Part shown: in pieces, positions 39,529-48,478 of the stretch
How positions within the stretch are numbered: position 1 is the first letter of the stretch
How the letters are laid out: each line of letters opens with the position of its first letter
Assembly: GCF_018343535.1 (NCBI RefSeq)
Contig: NZ_JAGYPF010000001.1
Location: forward strand, 1,116,001-1,180,000
DNA from: Neobacillus rhizophilus
GTDB lineage: Bacteria; Bacillota; Bacilli; Bacillales; Cytobacillaceae
Reading direction: 5' to 3'
Length of the DNA: 64,000 bases
The notes under the pieces: generated by a model
Database searches by the model: none
What the model saw: only the letters and a program-made list of their open reading frames with translations
Told to the model about the DNA's origin: nothing
Made by a program: the position numbers and the translations under genes

Positions 39529-41577
39529 TTAATCCAGCTTTTCTCCTTCAAGGACCCCAGAGTCTTCTAGCTGGCTTCTTAACAATTGATATTCTTCCGA
39601 TTTCCAGAAGGTTTCTGATTGGATTAGGGTGGCGGCGTCGCTTCTGGCGGTTTCGAGGGCGCGGTAGTCATGAACCATATCAGCCACTTTAAATTCTGGC
39701 ATGCCGCTTTGTTTTTTGCCAAAAAAGTCTCCCGGTCCCCTTAGCTCCAAATCTTTTTCACTTAATACAAAACCATCATTGGTTTCCGTCATGATCCGCA
39801 TTCTTTCCTGGCCTGTCTCTGATTTTGGACTGGCCAGCAAAATGCAATAGGATTGATCACTTCCCCGGCCGACACGGCCACGAAGCTGGTGAAGCTGGGA
39901 GAGACCAAATCTTTCTGCATCATAAATAACCATTACTGTTGCATTGGGCACATTCACGCCAACCTCAACTACAGTTGTCGAGACGAGCACTTGAACCTCG
40001 TTTGCACTGAACGCCTTCATAACGGAATCCTTTTCTTCAGAGCTTAATCGCCCATGCATCAGCCCTGTTGTAAAGCGATTTTGAAAATAGCTGCTTAATG
40101 TTGCATGCACATCAATAGCATTTTGCACATCAAGCTTTTCCGATTCCTCAATTAATGGACAAATGACGTATGCCTGATGGCCCTTCCGTAATTCTTTTTC
40201 TACGAATGCCAATACCCGTTCAAGCATTTCTGGCTTGGCCCAATAGGTTTCAATTGTTTTCCTGCCAGCAGGCATTTCGTCAATGATGGATACATCCATC
40301 TCGCCAAAAACGGTAATGGCAAGCGTCCGGGGTATCGGGGTGGCAGTCATGAACAGCACATCAGGATTTTCTCCCTTTTCCCTTAGGATACGGCGCTGCT
40401 CCACACCGAAACGATGCTGCTCATCGGTAATAACAAAACCTAATTTCTTAAATGTTACCTCATCCTGAATTAGCGCATGTGTCCCTATTAAGATATCAAT
40501 ATTTCCCTCCGTAAGCTGCTCAAGGATTTCCCGGCGGCGCTTTCCTTTTATGGAACTTGTCAGCAATTCACATTTTATTCCAAAGGGTTCCAATAAGGTT
40601 TTCAATGATTCTGCATGCTGCTCGGCCAATATTTCCGTCGGTACCATCAGCGCCCCCTGATAGCCTGACGTTACACTTGCGTACAGACCAACCGCTGCCA
40701 CCACCGTTTTTCCTGATCCAACATCTCCCTGCAGAAGGCGGTTCATTCGATAAGGCGACTTAAGGTCGGATAGTATTTCATTTACAACTCGTTTCTGGGC
40801 ATTTGTTAATGGGAACGGCAGGCGGGCGATGAATTCCTTCAATTTCCCAAGGTCATAGTTTTGGCTGATTCCGGGTGAATGTTCACGCTCAAACTTCCGA
40901 AGTGCCTGCATTTTTAGCTGAAAGATTAGAAATTCCTCGTACACAAAGCGTCGTCTTGCCTGCTTGAGATCCTCCCCGCCGCCAGGAAAATGCATCGCTT
41001 TTATGGCATCTCTCCTGTTTAAAAGCCGATATTTTGTTATGAAGTAATCCGGCAGCGTTTCATCAATATACGCTCCAAATTGTTGAAAAGCTAAGTTAAT
41101 AAATTTGCGCATGCCCTTTGTTGTCAGTCTTCCTTTAAGAGAATATACAGGTTCAAAATCTTTACCTTTCACATTTTCCCCTATCTGGAGTTCACTGGCA
41201 GTAATCGTCTGCCGATGGGCATCCCACTTTCCCGTAATTGTTAACGTTTCATTGATGGTGATTTTATTTTTTAAATAGGGCTGGTTAAAGAAAACGACTT
41301 TGATTAAGTATTGTCCTGCAAAAAAGCGGAAGGAGAGCTTTGACTTCTTCCTGCCATAATAGACAAGAGAAGGCTCACTTTGAACCTTCCCTTCGATCGT
41401 CACTTTCTCGTCATGTTGTACTTCCATCAAATCGCGAAGGCGGTAATCCTCATAACGATAGGGAAAATACTCCAGTAAATCATGAATGTTGAAAATGTTC
41501 ATTTCTGAAAAAATTTCCGCCGTTTCGTCACCAATGCCCTTTATAACTGTTATTGGCTGGTTTAGATATGGATTCAC
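39529..41577 (-). CDS. recG: ATP-dependent DNA helicase RecG
   Basis: Branch-migrating helicase that rescues stalled forks and resolves R-loops. 682 residues. The N-terminal wedge/OB part (about 60-150) is followed by superfamily 2 motifs: RLLQGDVGSGKTVVAA near 280, the DEQH box (TDEQHRFGVEQR) near 385, FMTATPIPRTLAI, and motif VI HQLRGRVGRGSDQSY. The start overlaps the sdaAA stop by four bases. Confidence 0.97.
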   Translation of the reverse strand: MNPYLNQPITVIKGIGDETAEIFSEMNIFNIHDLLEYFPYRYEDYRLRDLMEVQHDEKVTIEGKVQSEPSLVYYGRKKSKLSFRFFAGQYLIKVVFFNQPYLKNKITINETLTITGKWDAHRQTITASELQIGENVKGKDFEPVYSLKGRLTTKGMRKFINLAFQQFGAYIDETLPDYFITKYRLLNRRDAIKAMHFPGGGEDLKQARRRFVYEEFLIFQLKMQALRKFEREHSPGISQNYDLGKLKEFIARLPFPLTNAQKRVVNEILSDLKSPYRMNRLLQGDVGSGKTVVAAVGLYASVTSGYQGALMVPTEILAEQHAESLKTLLEPFGIKCELLTSSIKGKRRREILEQLTEGNIDILIGTHALIQDEVTFKKLGFVITDEQHRFGVEQRRILREKGENPDVLFMTATPIPRTLAITVFGEMDVSIIDEMPAGRKTIETYWAKPEMLERVLAFVEKELRKGHQAYVICPLIEESEKLDVQNAIDVHATLSSYFQNRFTTGLMHGRLSSEEKDSVMKAFSANEVQVLVSTTVVEVGVNVPNATVMVIYDAERFGLSQLHQLRGRVGRGSDQSYCILLASPKSETGQERMRIMTETNDGFVLSEKDLELRGPGDFFGKKQSGMPEFKVADMVHDYRALETARSDAATLIQSETFWKSEEYQLLRSQLEDSGVLEGEKLD

Positions 41578-42458
41578 TTTTCTGTAAGCGGCATTCCGAA
41601 AATTTTGGCCTGCAGCGCCCGGCCAGTTGGTGTTGCCGCTAACCCTCCCTGCGCTGTTTCTTTTAAGGCTGTTGGCATTGATTGGCCGATTCTATACATT
41701 GCGTCAATCACTTCATCGCATGGAATTCGGCTTTTGATTCCGGCAAGTGCCATATCTGCGGCTACCATGGCATTGGCTGCACCCATGGCATTTCGCTTTA
41801 CACAAGGCACTTCCACAAGACCGGCAACCGGATCACAAACTAAGCCAAGCATATTTTTTAATGTGATGGCCATCGCTTCTGCACATTGTTCCGGAGTTCC
41901 TCCGGCCATTTCGACGATCGCCGCTGCGGCCATTCCTGCTGCCGATCCCACCTCGGCTTGGCAGCCCCCGGCAGCACCGGATATGGAGGCATTGTTTGCA
42001 ACAACAAAGCCGAACGCTCCGGCGGTAAATAAAAACGAAATCATTTGCTCTCTTGTTGGGTGCAGCTTTTTCTTTACAGCAAACAACGTCCCTGGAACGA
42101 CACCCGCTGATCCGGCAGTCGGTGTGGCACAAATCGTTCCCATCGCCGCATTTACTTCATTTGTTGCGACAGCCCGGCTGACGGCATCGAGAATCGTTTC
42201 ACCGGATAAGAAATTGCCTTTTTCAATATATTTTTGCAATAGTACTGCATCTCCGCCTGTTAAGCCGGTAACGGAAGTAACTCCTTTCAATCCGCGCTCA
42301 ACTGCTTCTTCCATCACTTTGAGGTTACGGTCCATAAAGCCGATTACTTCTTCCTTGGACCGTCCCGTTACGGTGACTTCCTGTTCAATCATGATTTCGG
42401 AAATTTTTTTATTCTGACTGTTGGCCAGTTCTACTAATTCTGCTACATTACGAAACAT
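41574..42458 (-). CDS. sdaAA: L-serine dehydratase, iron-sulfur-dependent, alpha subunit
   Basis: Deaminates serine to pyruvate and ammonia using a [4Fe-4S] cluster. 294 residues. Cluster cysteines are visible in GTICATPTAGSAG, CDPVAGLVEVPC and neighbouring motifs; GAAGGCQAEVGSAAGMAAAA forms the substrate loop. It lies 27 bases after the beta subunit gene; both are needed. Confidence 0.95.
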   Translation of the reverse strand: MFRNVAELVELANSQNKKISEIMIEQEVTVTGRSKEEVIGFMDRNLKVMEEAVERGLKGVTSVTGLTGGDAVLLQKYIEKGNFLSGETILDAVSRAVATNEVNAAMGTICATPTAGSAGVVPGTLFAVKKKLHPTREQMISFLFTAGAFGFVVANNASISGAAGGCQAEVGSAAGMAAAAIVEMAGGTPEQCAEAMAITLKNMLGLVCDPVAGLVEVPCVKRNAMGAANAMVAADMALAGIKSRIPCDEVIDAMYRIGQSMPTALKETAQGGLAATPTGRALQAKIFGMPLTEK

Positions 42459-42485
42459 AAAATGACCCCCTTTCGCTGTGTATGT

Positions 42486-43148
42486 TTAATCAACAATTTT
42501 TGTTACCTTCAAGATGTTTGGCAGCTGTTCGAGTTCCTCGATCAGGGTATCATCAATATTTTGGTCAACCTCAATTGTCATCAGGGCCATTTTTCCAACT
42601 TCCTTACGGGAAACCTCCATATGGCCGATATTGATTTCATATTTCGCCAGAGTATTGGCTACACTTGCAATGGCACCGAACCGGTCATTATGAACAACTA
42701 AGATGGCAGGGTGATTGCCAGAAAGCTTCAACTCAAAACCGTTCAACTCGATGATTTCAATCTTTCCGCCGCCAATGGAAATGCCTACTAATTCAAGCTC
42801 CCCATTGTGATCGCCAATTATGATTCTAGCGGTATTGGGGTGGTCTGTAACAGCATCCTCTTCAATGAAGCGAATTTTCATTCCGCGTTCTTCAGCAATC
42901 TCAATAGCTTTGATAATTCTTTTATCGTCCGTATCGAAATCCAATAATCCGCCCACAATCGCAACATCCGTACCGTGACCCTTGTACGTTTGCGCGAAGG
43001 ATCCGTATAACGAAATATTTGCCCATTTCGGCTCCCTGCCAAATAAACTTCTAGCGACGCGGCCGATTCTCGCAGCACCGGCAGTGTGAGAGCTTGACGG
43101 ACCAATCATGACCGGGCCAATGATATCAAACACGCTTCTATACTTCAT
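42486..43148 (-). CDS. sdaAB: L-serine dehydratase, iron-sulfur-dependent, beta subunit
   Basis: Partner of SdaAA. 220 residues: the catalytic beta domain (SVFDIIGPVMIGPSSSHTAG, FAQTYKGHGTDVA) and a C-terminal ACT domain (about 148-220, AILVVHNDRFGAIASVANTL), which in this family senses serine or a related ligand. It follows the fakA terminator, so the pair may have its own promoter, though none is obvious. Confidence 0.95.
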   Translation of the reverse strand: MKYRSVFDIIGPVMIGPSSSHTAGAARIGRVARSLFGREPKWANISLYGSFAQTYKGHGTDVAIVGGLLDFDTDDKRIIKAIEIAEERGMKIRFIEEDAVTDHPNTARIIIGDHNGELELVGISIGGGKIEIIELNGFELKLSGNHPAILVVHNDRFGAIASVANTLAKYEINIGHMEVSRKEVGKMALMTIEVDQNIDDTLIEELEQLPNILKVTKIVD

Positions 43149-43212
43149 GAATCTATTCCCCCTTGCCCTATGTCTTTCTATCTTTATTAAAAAATGGTTA
43201 GTATATATTATC

Positions 43213-43247
43213 CAAAAAAAGAAGGGTGGTCCCTATGGACCCCCTTC
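43213..43247 (-). terminator. fakA terminator
   Basis: A stem of about twelve pairs with one bulge (43221-43232 with 43236-43247), followed by seven T on the minus strand. Confidence 0.88.
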
Positions 43248-43262
43248 TATTTTAGCCGTTAT

Positions 43263-44945
43263 TTATTCAATTGAAAAGATATAAGAATATAATGGCTGTT
43301 TGCCATTATGAACCTCTATTTCCACATCGCTGAATTTTTCTTCAACGAATTCGGTAAGCTGGCTGAGTTCTTCCTCTGTCACATCTTCACCATAAATGAT
43401 GGTAAGAATTTCAGAATCTTCATCAAGCATGTTTGATAACAGGTCTTCCGCTGCTTTTTCTTTATCTTTATTTTTAACAACAATTTTCCCTTCGGCAATC
43501 CCCATGAAATCCCCAGTTTCAATATCCAGTCCATCGATTTGTGTATCGCGGACGGCAAAGGTGATTTGTCCGGTTTTCACATGGCTTAGCGCCTCCGTCA
43601 TAGCAGTAGTGTTTGCCTCTGCATCTGCGGAAGGATTAAAGACAAGCAGAGCGGAAAGCCCTTGCGGAACGGTTTTGGATGGAATCACATAAATTTCTTC
43701 ATCCGATACATCGCGAGCCTGCTCAGCAGCCATAATGATGTTTTTATTATTCGGCAAAATAAATACTTTTTTGGCGTTTACTTCTTTAACAGCCTTGACA
43801 ATATCCTCTGTACTTGGATTCATCGTCTGGCCGCCTTCAATGACTGCATGGGCCCCGATGCTCTTAAAAAGGTCGGCAACGCCCGAGCCCATCGAAACAG
43901 CGACAATTCCGTATCCCTGCTTTTCTTTTGGTGTTTCTTTCACCGCAGTGGCAAGCGGAGTATGTGTTTCTCCAACAATATTGGAATGCTGCTGGCGCAT
44001 ATTTTCAATTTTCATATTAATAAGGTTGCCGTAGCGCTGACCGTATGTTAATACTTCACCAGGCTGCTCGGAATGAATATGAACTTTCACAATATCATCA
44101 TCAGAGATCACCAATAATGAATCTCCATAATTGCTTAGATCATTGCGGAAAGCAGTCTCATTAAATGGATGCTTTGCTATCTTTTCTGTTTCAAAACGGA
44201 CCATAAACTCTGTACAGTAGCCATATACAATATCTTCAGTGTTAATATGGCCCTGAACGCTTTTATGATGCTCGGCATTGACTAATTCATCCATTGATGG
44301 CATGGCTTCTGGTGAGTCCGGCAGTTTTTCTCCCTTTAATTCAGCAAGAAAGCCTTCATATACACAGACAAGCCCCTGCCCGCCGGAATCCACAACTCCG
44401 ACTTCCTTTAAAACAGGCAATAGGTCAGGTGTACGCTTTAGGGAAGCTTTAGCCTCCTTTAGAACATCTTCCATAATAACAACAATATCATTTGATTTTT
44501 GCGCAGTCTGCACAGCTTTTTTGGCAGCATCTTTGGCAACAGTCAGAATTGTTCCTTCGACCGGCTTCATAACAGCCTTATAAGCCGTTTCAACTCCGGC
44601 CTCAAGCGCTCCTGCAAATTCATTTCCATTAATGATTGCTTTTGCTTCGATTGCTTTAGAAAAACCGCGGAACAATTGCGAAAGAATAACACCAGAGTTT
44701 CCTCGTGCTCCCATGAGCAGTCCTTTTGAGAGAGAAACCCCTACTTTACCAATATGTTCTTGAACATTATTTTTAACCTCTTTTGCACCTGAGGTCATGG
44801 ATAAATTCATATTAGTCCCTGTATCGCCATCCGGAACTGGAAAAACGTTTAGAGCATCTACCATTTTAGCATTTGCTGACAGATGATTGGCGCCTTGAAT
44901 AATCATCTCGGCAAAACGTTTTCCATCTAATGCTGTAATTGACAC
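43263..44945 (-). CDS. fakA: Fatty acid kinase catalytic subunit FakA (YloV, DAK2 family)
   Basis: With a FakB binding protein it phosphorylates exogenous fatty acids for PlsY. N-terminal DhaL/DAK2 nucleotide domain with VFPVPDGDTGTNMNLSMTSG and GARGNSGVILSQLFRGF; a middle domain; and a C-terminal DegV-like part with VSMGSGVADLFKSIGA and PNNKNIIMAAEQA. Of two in-frame GTG codons, the one at 44945 is eight bases after AAGGAG and gives MSITALDGKRF as in homologues (560 residues). It lies 15 bases after yloU. Confidence 0.95.
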   Translation of the reverse strand: MSITALDGKRFAEMIIQGANHLSANAKMVDALNVFPVPDGDTGTNMNLSMTSGAKEVKNNVQEHIGKVGVSLSKGLLMGARGNSGVILSQLFRGFSKAIEAKAIINGNEFAGALEAGVETAYKAVMKPVEGTILTVAKDAAKKAVQTAQKSNDIVVIMEDVLKEAKASLKRTPDLLPVLKEVGVVDSGGQGLVCVYEGFLAELKGEKLPDSPEAMPSMDELVNAEHHKSVQGHINTEDIVYGYCTEFMVRFETEKIAKHPFNETAFRNDLSNYGDSLLVISDDDIVKVHIHSEQPGEVLTYGQRYGNLINMKIENMRQQHSNIVGETHTPLATAVKETPKEKQGYGIVAVSMGSGVADLFKSIGAHAVIEGGQTMNPSTEDIVKAVKEVNAKKVFILPNNKNIIMAAEQARDVSDEEIYVIPSKTVPQGLSALLVFNPSADAEANTTAMTEALSHVKTGQITFAVRDTQIDGLDIETGDFMGIAEGKIVVKNKDKEKAAEDLLSNMLDEDSEILTIIYGEDVTEEELSQLTEFVEEKFSDVEIEVHNGKQPLYSYIFSIE

Positions 44946-44960
44946 AAACTTCACTCCTTA

Positions 44961-45323
44961 CTACGGGTTCGTCACACGAACTCCCTGAACGAAAATATTA
45001 ACCGAATCAACGGCAAGTCCAACTGTCTTATCAAGGGTGTACTTAACCTTCGATTGCACGTTGTGAGCAATTTCAGAAATCTTGGTTCCATAGCTGACAA
45101 TAATATACATATCAATATGTAACGCTTCATTTTCCTGGCGGACAATGACACCGCGGGTGAAATTTTCTCTTCTAAGAATTTCAGTTATGCCATCTTTGAT
45201 CTGATTTTTAGAGGCCATGCCGACAATTCCATAGCATTCTACCGCTGCTCCTCCGGCAATGGTTGCGATTACTTCATTTGAAATATCAATTTGTCCGTAC
45301 TTCGTTTTTAATTCAATGGACAT
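44961..45323 (-). CDS. yloU: Asp23/Gls24 family envelope stress protein YloU
   Basis: 120 residues, Asp23-type: YGQIDISNEVIATIAGGAAV, CYGIVGMASKNQIKDGITEI, VDMYIIVSYGTKISEIAHNV-like and AVDSVNIFVQGVRVT. The molecular role is not settled; it is always paired with fakA, suggesting a membrane-lipid link. AGGAGGGGG precedes the ATG. Confidence 0.93.
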   Translation of the reverse strand: MSIELKTKYGQIDISNEVIATIAGGAAVECYGIVGMASKNQIKDGITEILRRENFTRGVIVRQENEALHIDMYIIVSYGTKISEIAHNVQSKVKYTLDKTVGLAVDSVNIFVQGVRVTNP

Positions 45324-45415
45324 GAATCGTTCCCCCTCCTGAAAAATTGCTCCTTAACTACAGTCATTTTACTATAGTAGCTTAAATATTGAAAGTCATT
45401 CCTGGTACGTTTACT

Positions 45416-45445
45416 ATAACAGCATTTATTTCAGGGTAATGTCAA
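45416..45445 (-). promoter_or_regulatory. SigA promoter for yloU-fakA
   Basis: Consensus TTGACA (45440-45445), 18-base spacer, TGTTAT (45416-45421). Back to back with the rpmB promoter region. Confidence 0.6.
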
Positions 45446-45477
45446 GGTTTTTTTCTTGAAACCATTTAACTAAGCTA

Positions 45478-45506
45478 TTGCATTCATAATGGTTGTGTGA
45501 TAAATT
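45478..45506 (+). promoter_or_regulatory. SigA promoter for rpmB
   Basis: TTGCAT (45478-45483), 17-base spacer, TAAATT (45501-45506), followed by a leader of about 95 bases. Confidence 0.5.
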
Positions 45507-45609
45507 ATTAAGGTATCTTAAGATAGAAAATTTGGCTATGCCATTTTTCTATATGATTAGTATCTTAAAGAATACTGGTTAAGCTTTTCGTGTTAAGGAG
45601 GGAAATTTA
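45507..45609 (+). promoter_or_regulatory. rpmB leader with hairpin and direct repeats
   Basis: TAGAAAATTTGGC faces GCCATTTTTCTA (about 45524-45551) as an AT-rich hairpin around TAT. GTATCTTAA occurs twice, on either side of the hairpin. No T run follows, so this looks like a leader structure rather than a terminator. Function not known. Confidence 0.4.
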
Positions 45610-45798
45610 ATGCCGCGCAAATGTGTAGTAACTGGAAAGAAAACCACTACTGGTAACGCCCGTTCTCACGCTATGAACGCTAACAAGCGTACATGGGGTG
45701 CTAACCTACAAAAAGTACGTATCCTTGTTGATGGAAAACCAAAGCGTGTTTGGGTTTCTGCAAGAGCGTTAAGATCCGGTAAAGTAGAACGCGTATAA
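45610..45798 (+). CDS. rpmB: 50S ribosomal protein L28
   Basis: The only plus-strand gene. 62 residues. [40 protein letters not shown] and [18 protein letters not shown] are L28 signatures. The CVVTGK start keeps one Cys but lacks the paired CxxC motifs of zinc-binding L28 forms, so it is the zinc-independent type. AAGGAGG precedes the ATG; a terminator follows. Confidence 0.97.
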   Translation: MPRKCVVTGKKTTTGNARSHAMNANKRTWGANLQKVRILVDGKPKRVWVSARALRSGKVERV

Positions 45799-45806
45799 TT
45801 TTTTAG

Positions 45807-45840
45807 TGAGGCTGTCATCTGACAGCCTCATTTTCTTTTA
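45807..45840 (+). terminator. rpmB terminator
   Basis: Ten-pair stem (45807-45816 with 45821-45830), four-base loop, then TTTTCTTTTATTTT. Confidence 0.93.
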
Positions 45841-45854
45841 TTTTGTCCTAATTA

Positions 45855-45895
45855 ATAAAAATAAAAAGCACCCAGTTTATTCGAATGGGTGCTTT
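45855..45895 (-). terminator. spoVM terminator
   Basis: Ten-pair stem (45865-45874 with 45886-45895), followed on the minus strand by TTTATTTTTATT. Convergent with the rpmB terminator. Confidence 0.85.
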
Positions 45896-45943
45896 AGGTT
45901 TATGAAAGGTAATAAGCCCTTTTTGGGGGAATGAGGCCTTTTC

Positions 45944-46027
45944 CTATTCTTTTTTATTAAACACGCCAATCATCGCTCGGACAATTCCACCTAAAAATCT
46001 CGGCAGTTTAATTGTATAAAATTTCAT
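45944..46027 (-). CDS. spoVM: Stage V sporulation protein M
   Basis: Tiny amphipathic helix that marks the convex forespore membrane and anchors SpoIVA at the start of coat assembly. It has 27 codons, reading MKFYTIKLPRFLGGIVRAMI then GVFNKKE. B. subtilis SpoVM has 26 residues and is nearly identical over the first 20, including Pro9 and the GG pair; here the tail is one residue longer. AGGAGGG precedes the ATG. It is expected to be SigE-dependent, but no convincing SigE promoter was found in the 111 bases upstream. Confidence 0.95.
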   Translation of the reverse strand: MKFYTIKLPRFLGGIVRAMIGVFNKKE

Positions 46028-46138
46028 ACTGTCCCTCCTCACAAATCTCACGTCTAACATTTTATTCTTTACCCTAAATCCGTACGCCCTTACCATTTTA
46101 TTCAAACGAACAAAATCAGTACCGATTTTTCGAGGCTT

Positions 46139-46789
46139 TTAATCATGGCTTCTTATCACTAATAATATGCCTTCCGAAAATGAAAAAGTACCATAATCGC
46201 TAATAAGTTCATTACTTATACATAGTGTGGATCCGAGGGAAATATGACGGTTCTTCAAAGGATATTTGAACCCATCCAGGGTAATCCCGAAAACATCTAG
46301 GGTTAATGGCACAAAAGAAATATATTTTTTATCCTTCATTTTTCTAAGTGTATGTGTGCCTGGCCCTTTTAAAAAAGCAATATTGTAACGGTCAATCAGA
46401 AAAATTTCCGTTTCAGTTTTGGCATTTAGCGGATGAATTAACAGCTGGACATTCGCCAGTAAATGGTCAAGCCTTCCCCCTGTGGCGCCAAAAAGAAGGA
46501 TTTTCTCCGGCTGTTGCTTTAATGCCCAGTTTAAAGCTAACTCCATATCCGTTTCATCTTTTTCAGGAATAAATTTTTTTAATTTAATTACCTTATCTTC
46601 GATAACCGCTAATTCCGCTTTTGTCACGGAATCAAAATCACCAAAGGCAATTGCTGGTGTAATGTTTCTCGATATCAAATGAAATACACCGCGGTCAACA
46701 CCCACCCATATTGCATCTTCTTCGATATATTCCGTTAAATCGGGCAGAAGATCCTCCGGACCTCCGGCGAGTATATGAATAATCATCAT
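46139..46789 (-). CDS. thiN: Thiamine pyrophosphokinase
   Basis: Converts thiamine to thiamine pyrophosphate directly. 216 residues. WVGVDRGVFHLISRNITPAI, FGDFDSVTK and ETDMELALNWAL with LLFGATGGRLDHLLANVQLL are the catalytic blocks. The C-terminal beta-sandwich ends in ISNELI. Two consecutive ATG codons follow AAGGAG. It lies behind a hairpin downstream of rpe. Confidence 0.94.
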   Translation of the reverse strand: MMIIHILAGGPEDLLPDLTEYIEEDAIWVGVDRGVFHLISRNITPAIAFGDFDSVTKAELAVIEDKVIKLKKFIPEKDETDMELALNWALKQQPEKILLFGATGGRLDHLLANVQLLIHPLNAKTETEIFLIDRYNIAFLKGPGTHTLRKMKDKKYISFVPLTLDVFGITLDGFKYPLKNRHISLGSTLCISNELISDYGTFSFSEGILLVIRSHD

Positions 46790-46807
46790 CTTAACTCCTT
46801 TTATATA

Positions 46808-46836
46808 AACAAAAAGCCGGCGTTAAGCCGACTTTG
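46808..46836 (-). terminator. Hairpin between rpe and thiN
   Basis: Nine-pair stem (46813-46821 with 46827-46835, one G-U pair) followed by TTTTTG on the minus strand, just before the thiN ribosome binding site; probably partial. Confidence 0.65.
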
Positions 46837-46912
46837 TTAGCTAATAGTGAAGTATAAGTGCAACTACGCCTCTGTCTGCGCCCTTTGGGGCTTGCCAATC
46901 GGCGAGTTTTCT

Positions 46913-47557
46913 TTATCCTCTTATATGCGAAATGGCCTTCGCATAATCCTCTTGATTATAGATGGCCGACCCTGCGACAAGGACATTTGCGCCGGCCTCA
47001 ATACATAGCTTTGCTGTTTCCGGATTGACACCGCCATCGATTTCAATTTCAATTTCTAATCCTTTTTCCACTGCCATTTGTTTTACTTTCTTGATTTTCG
47101 GCAGCACCTCAGGAATAAACTTTTGCCCGCCAAATCCTGGATTGACTGACATTAACAGTACCATATCGATATCCCCGATAATATGCTGGATTGACTCTAC
47201 AGGTGTGGCAGGATTTAAGACAACCCCGGCCTTTACACCAAAGGATTTAATGTTTTGAATCGTGCGGTGCAGGTGACGGCATGCTTCGACATGGACCGTT
47301 ATATAATCCGCACCTGCCTTCGCAAAGGCTTCAATATATTGGTCCGGATTTTCAATCATTAAATGAACATCAAGCGGCAGTTTGGTTACCGGACGAATGG
47401 CTTCGACGATAAGCGGACCGATTGTGATATTCGGGACAAAATGACCATCCATCACATCTACATGAATGTAATCTGCTCCCCCTTTTTCAACTGCTAAGAT
47501 TTCTTCCCCTAATTTTGCAAAATCAGCTGAAAGAATAGATGGGGCGATTTTTACCAT
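46913..47557 (-). CDS. rpe: Ribulose-phosphate 3-epimerase
   Basis: Interconverts ribulose 5-phosphate and xylulose 5-phosphate in the pentose phosphate pathway. 214 residues, TIM barrel: [66 protein letters not shown] and [12 protein letters not shown]. It begins two bases after the rsgA stop. Confidence 0.97.
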   Translation of the reverse strand: MVKIAPSILSADFAKLGEEILAVEKGGADYIHVDVMDGHFVPNITIGPLIVEAIRPVTKLPLDVHLMIENPDQYIEAFAKAGADYITVHVEACRHLHRTIQNIKSFGVKAGVVLNPATPVESIQHIIGDIDMVLLMSVNPGFGGQKFIPEVLPKIKKVKQMAVEKGLEIEIEIDGGVNPETAKLCIEAGANVLVAGSAIYNQEDYAKAISHIRG

Positions 47558-47559
47558 AA

Positions 47560-48441
47560 CTAGTACCTCGGCTTTCTATCTTTAATTTCCTGGAGGAAAT
47601 CGACATAATGGTCGTAACGATACGTTGGAATCTCACCAGATTCTACTGCCTGTTTAACACCGCATTTCGGTTCGCTCAGATGAAAGCAGCCGCGGAATTT
47701 ACAATTTTCACTTGCCCTTAAGATTTCCGGAAAACAGGAGGTTAAATCCTCTGCTTCGATATCCGTGAAATCCAAAGAGCTAAATCCCGGTGTATCCGCT
47801 AATAGCCCATTGCCGACTTTTATCAGTTCAACGTGTCTTGTTGTATGCTTTCCCCTTCCCAAATGGGTAGAGATATCATTTGTTTTTAATTCCAAATCGG
47901 GTCTTAGTACATTCAACAAAGATGATTTGCCAACCCCTGATTGGCCGGCAAAAACCGATATTTTATCCTCAAGATGTGGATGCAATAATTCAATGCCTGT
48001 TTCGGTCTCGGATGATGTCATAATCACTTCATAACCGGCGGCCTGATAGTGTGCGGCATATTCTGAAATCTTCTGCTGCTCCTCATCATTTGTTAAGTCC
48101 ATTTTGGTAATACATATAATCGGCTCAATTTGATTAAACTCGACTAGGACAAGGAAACGATCCAGGAGTACGGTACTAAATTCAGGTTCGACGGCGGAAA
48201 AAACCAAAATCGCCAAGTCGACATTTGCAATTGGCGGGCGAACCAATTCATTTTTTCGTTCCTTCACTTCCAAAATGTACCCTTCTTGGTCATTTTCCGC
48301 TTGAAAAACAACTTCATCCCCCACAAGGGGAGTGATTTTATTTTTCCGAAACACTCCTCTTCCCCGGCACTGAATTAAATCATCGTTGTAAAGAACATAA
48401 TAAAAACCGCTCAATGCTTTTACAATTTTCCCTTCAGGCAT
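47560..48441 (-). CDS. rsgA: Ribosome small subunit-dependent GTPase A (CpgA/YloQ)
   Basis: Checks late 30S maturation; the Bacillus protein is also linked to wall synthesis and is a PrkC substrate. 293 residues: OB domain (about 1-65); permuted GTPase with CITKMDL (G4), [14 protein letters not shown] near 165 and [10 protein letters not shown] (G3); C-terminal zinc knuckle [18 protein letters not shown]. It lies 37 bases after prkC. Confidence 0.97.
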   Translation of the reverse strand: MPEGKIVKALSGFYYVLYNDDLIQCRGRGVFRKNKITPLVGDEVVFQAENDQEGYILEVKERKNELVRPPIANVDLAILVFSAVEPEFSTVLLDRFLVLVEFNQIEPIICITKMDLTNDEEQQKISEYAAHYQAAGYEVIMTSSETETGIELLHPHLEDKISVFAGQSGVGKSSLLNVLRPDLELKTNDISTHLGRGKHTTRHVELIKVGNGLLADTPGFSSLDFTDIEAEDLTSCFPEILRASENCKFRGCFHLSEPKCGVKQAVESGEIPTYRYDHYVDFLQEIKDRKPRY

Positions 48442-48478
48442 AGCAGCCCTCCTTGTAAAAAGATTTAATTTAAAAAAG

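Noticed and set aside
41605-42417. 270-codon plus-strand open frame
   Set aside because: Complete antisense shadow of sdaAA, with no ribosome binding site; composition reflects the complementary codons.
46028-46138. A SigE promoter for spoVM
   Set aside because: Only a poor match (GAATAAA and CGTACGGAT with wrong spacing) was seen; not listed.
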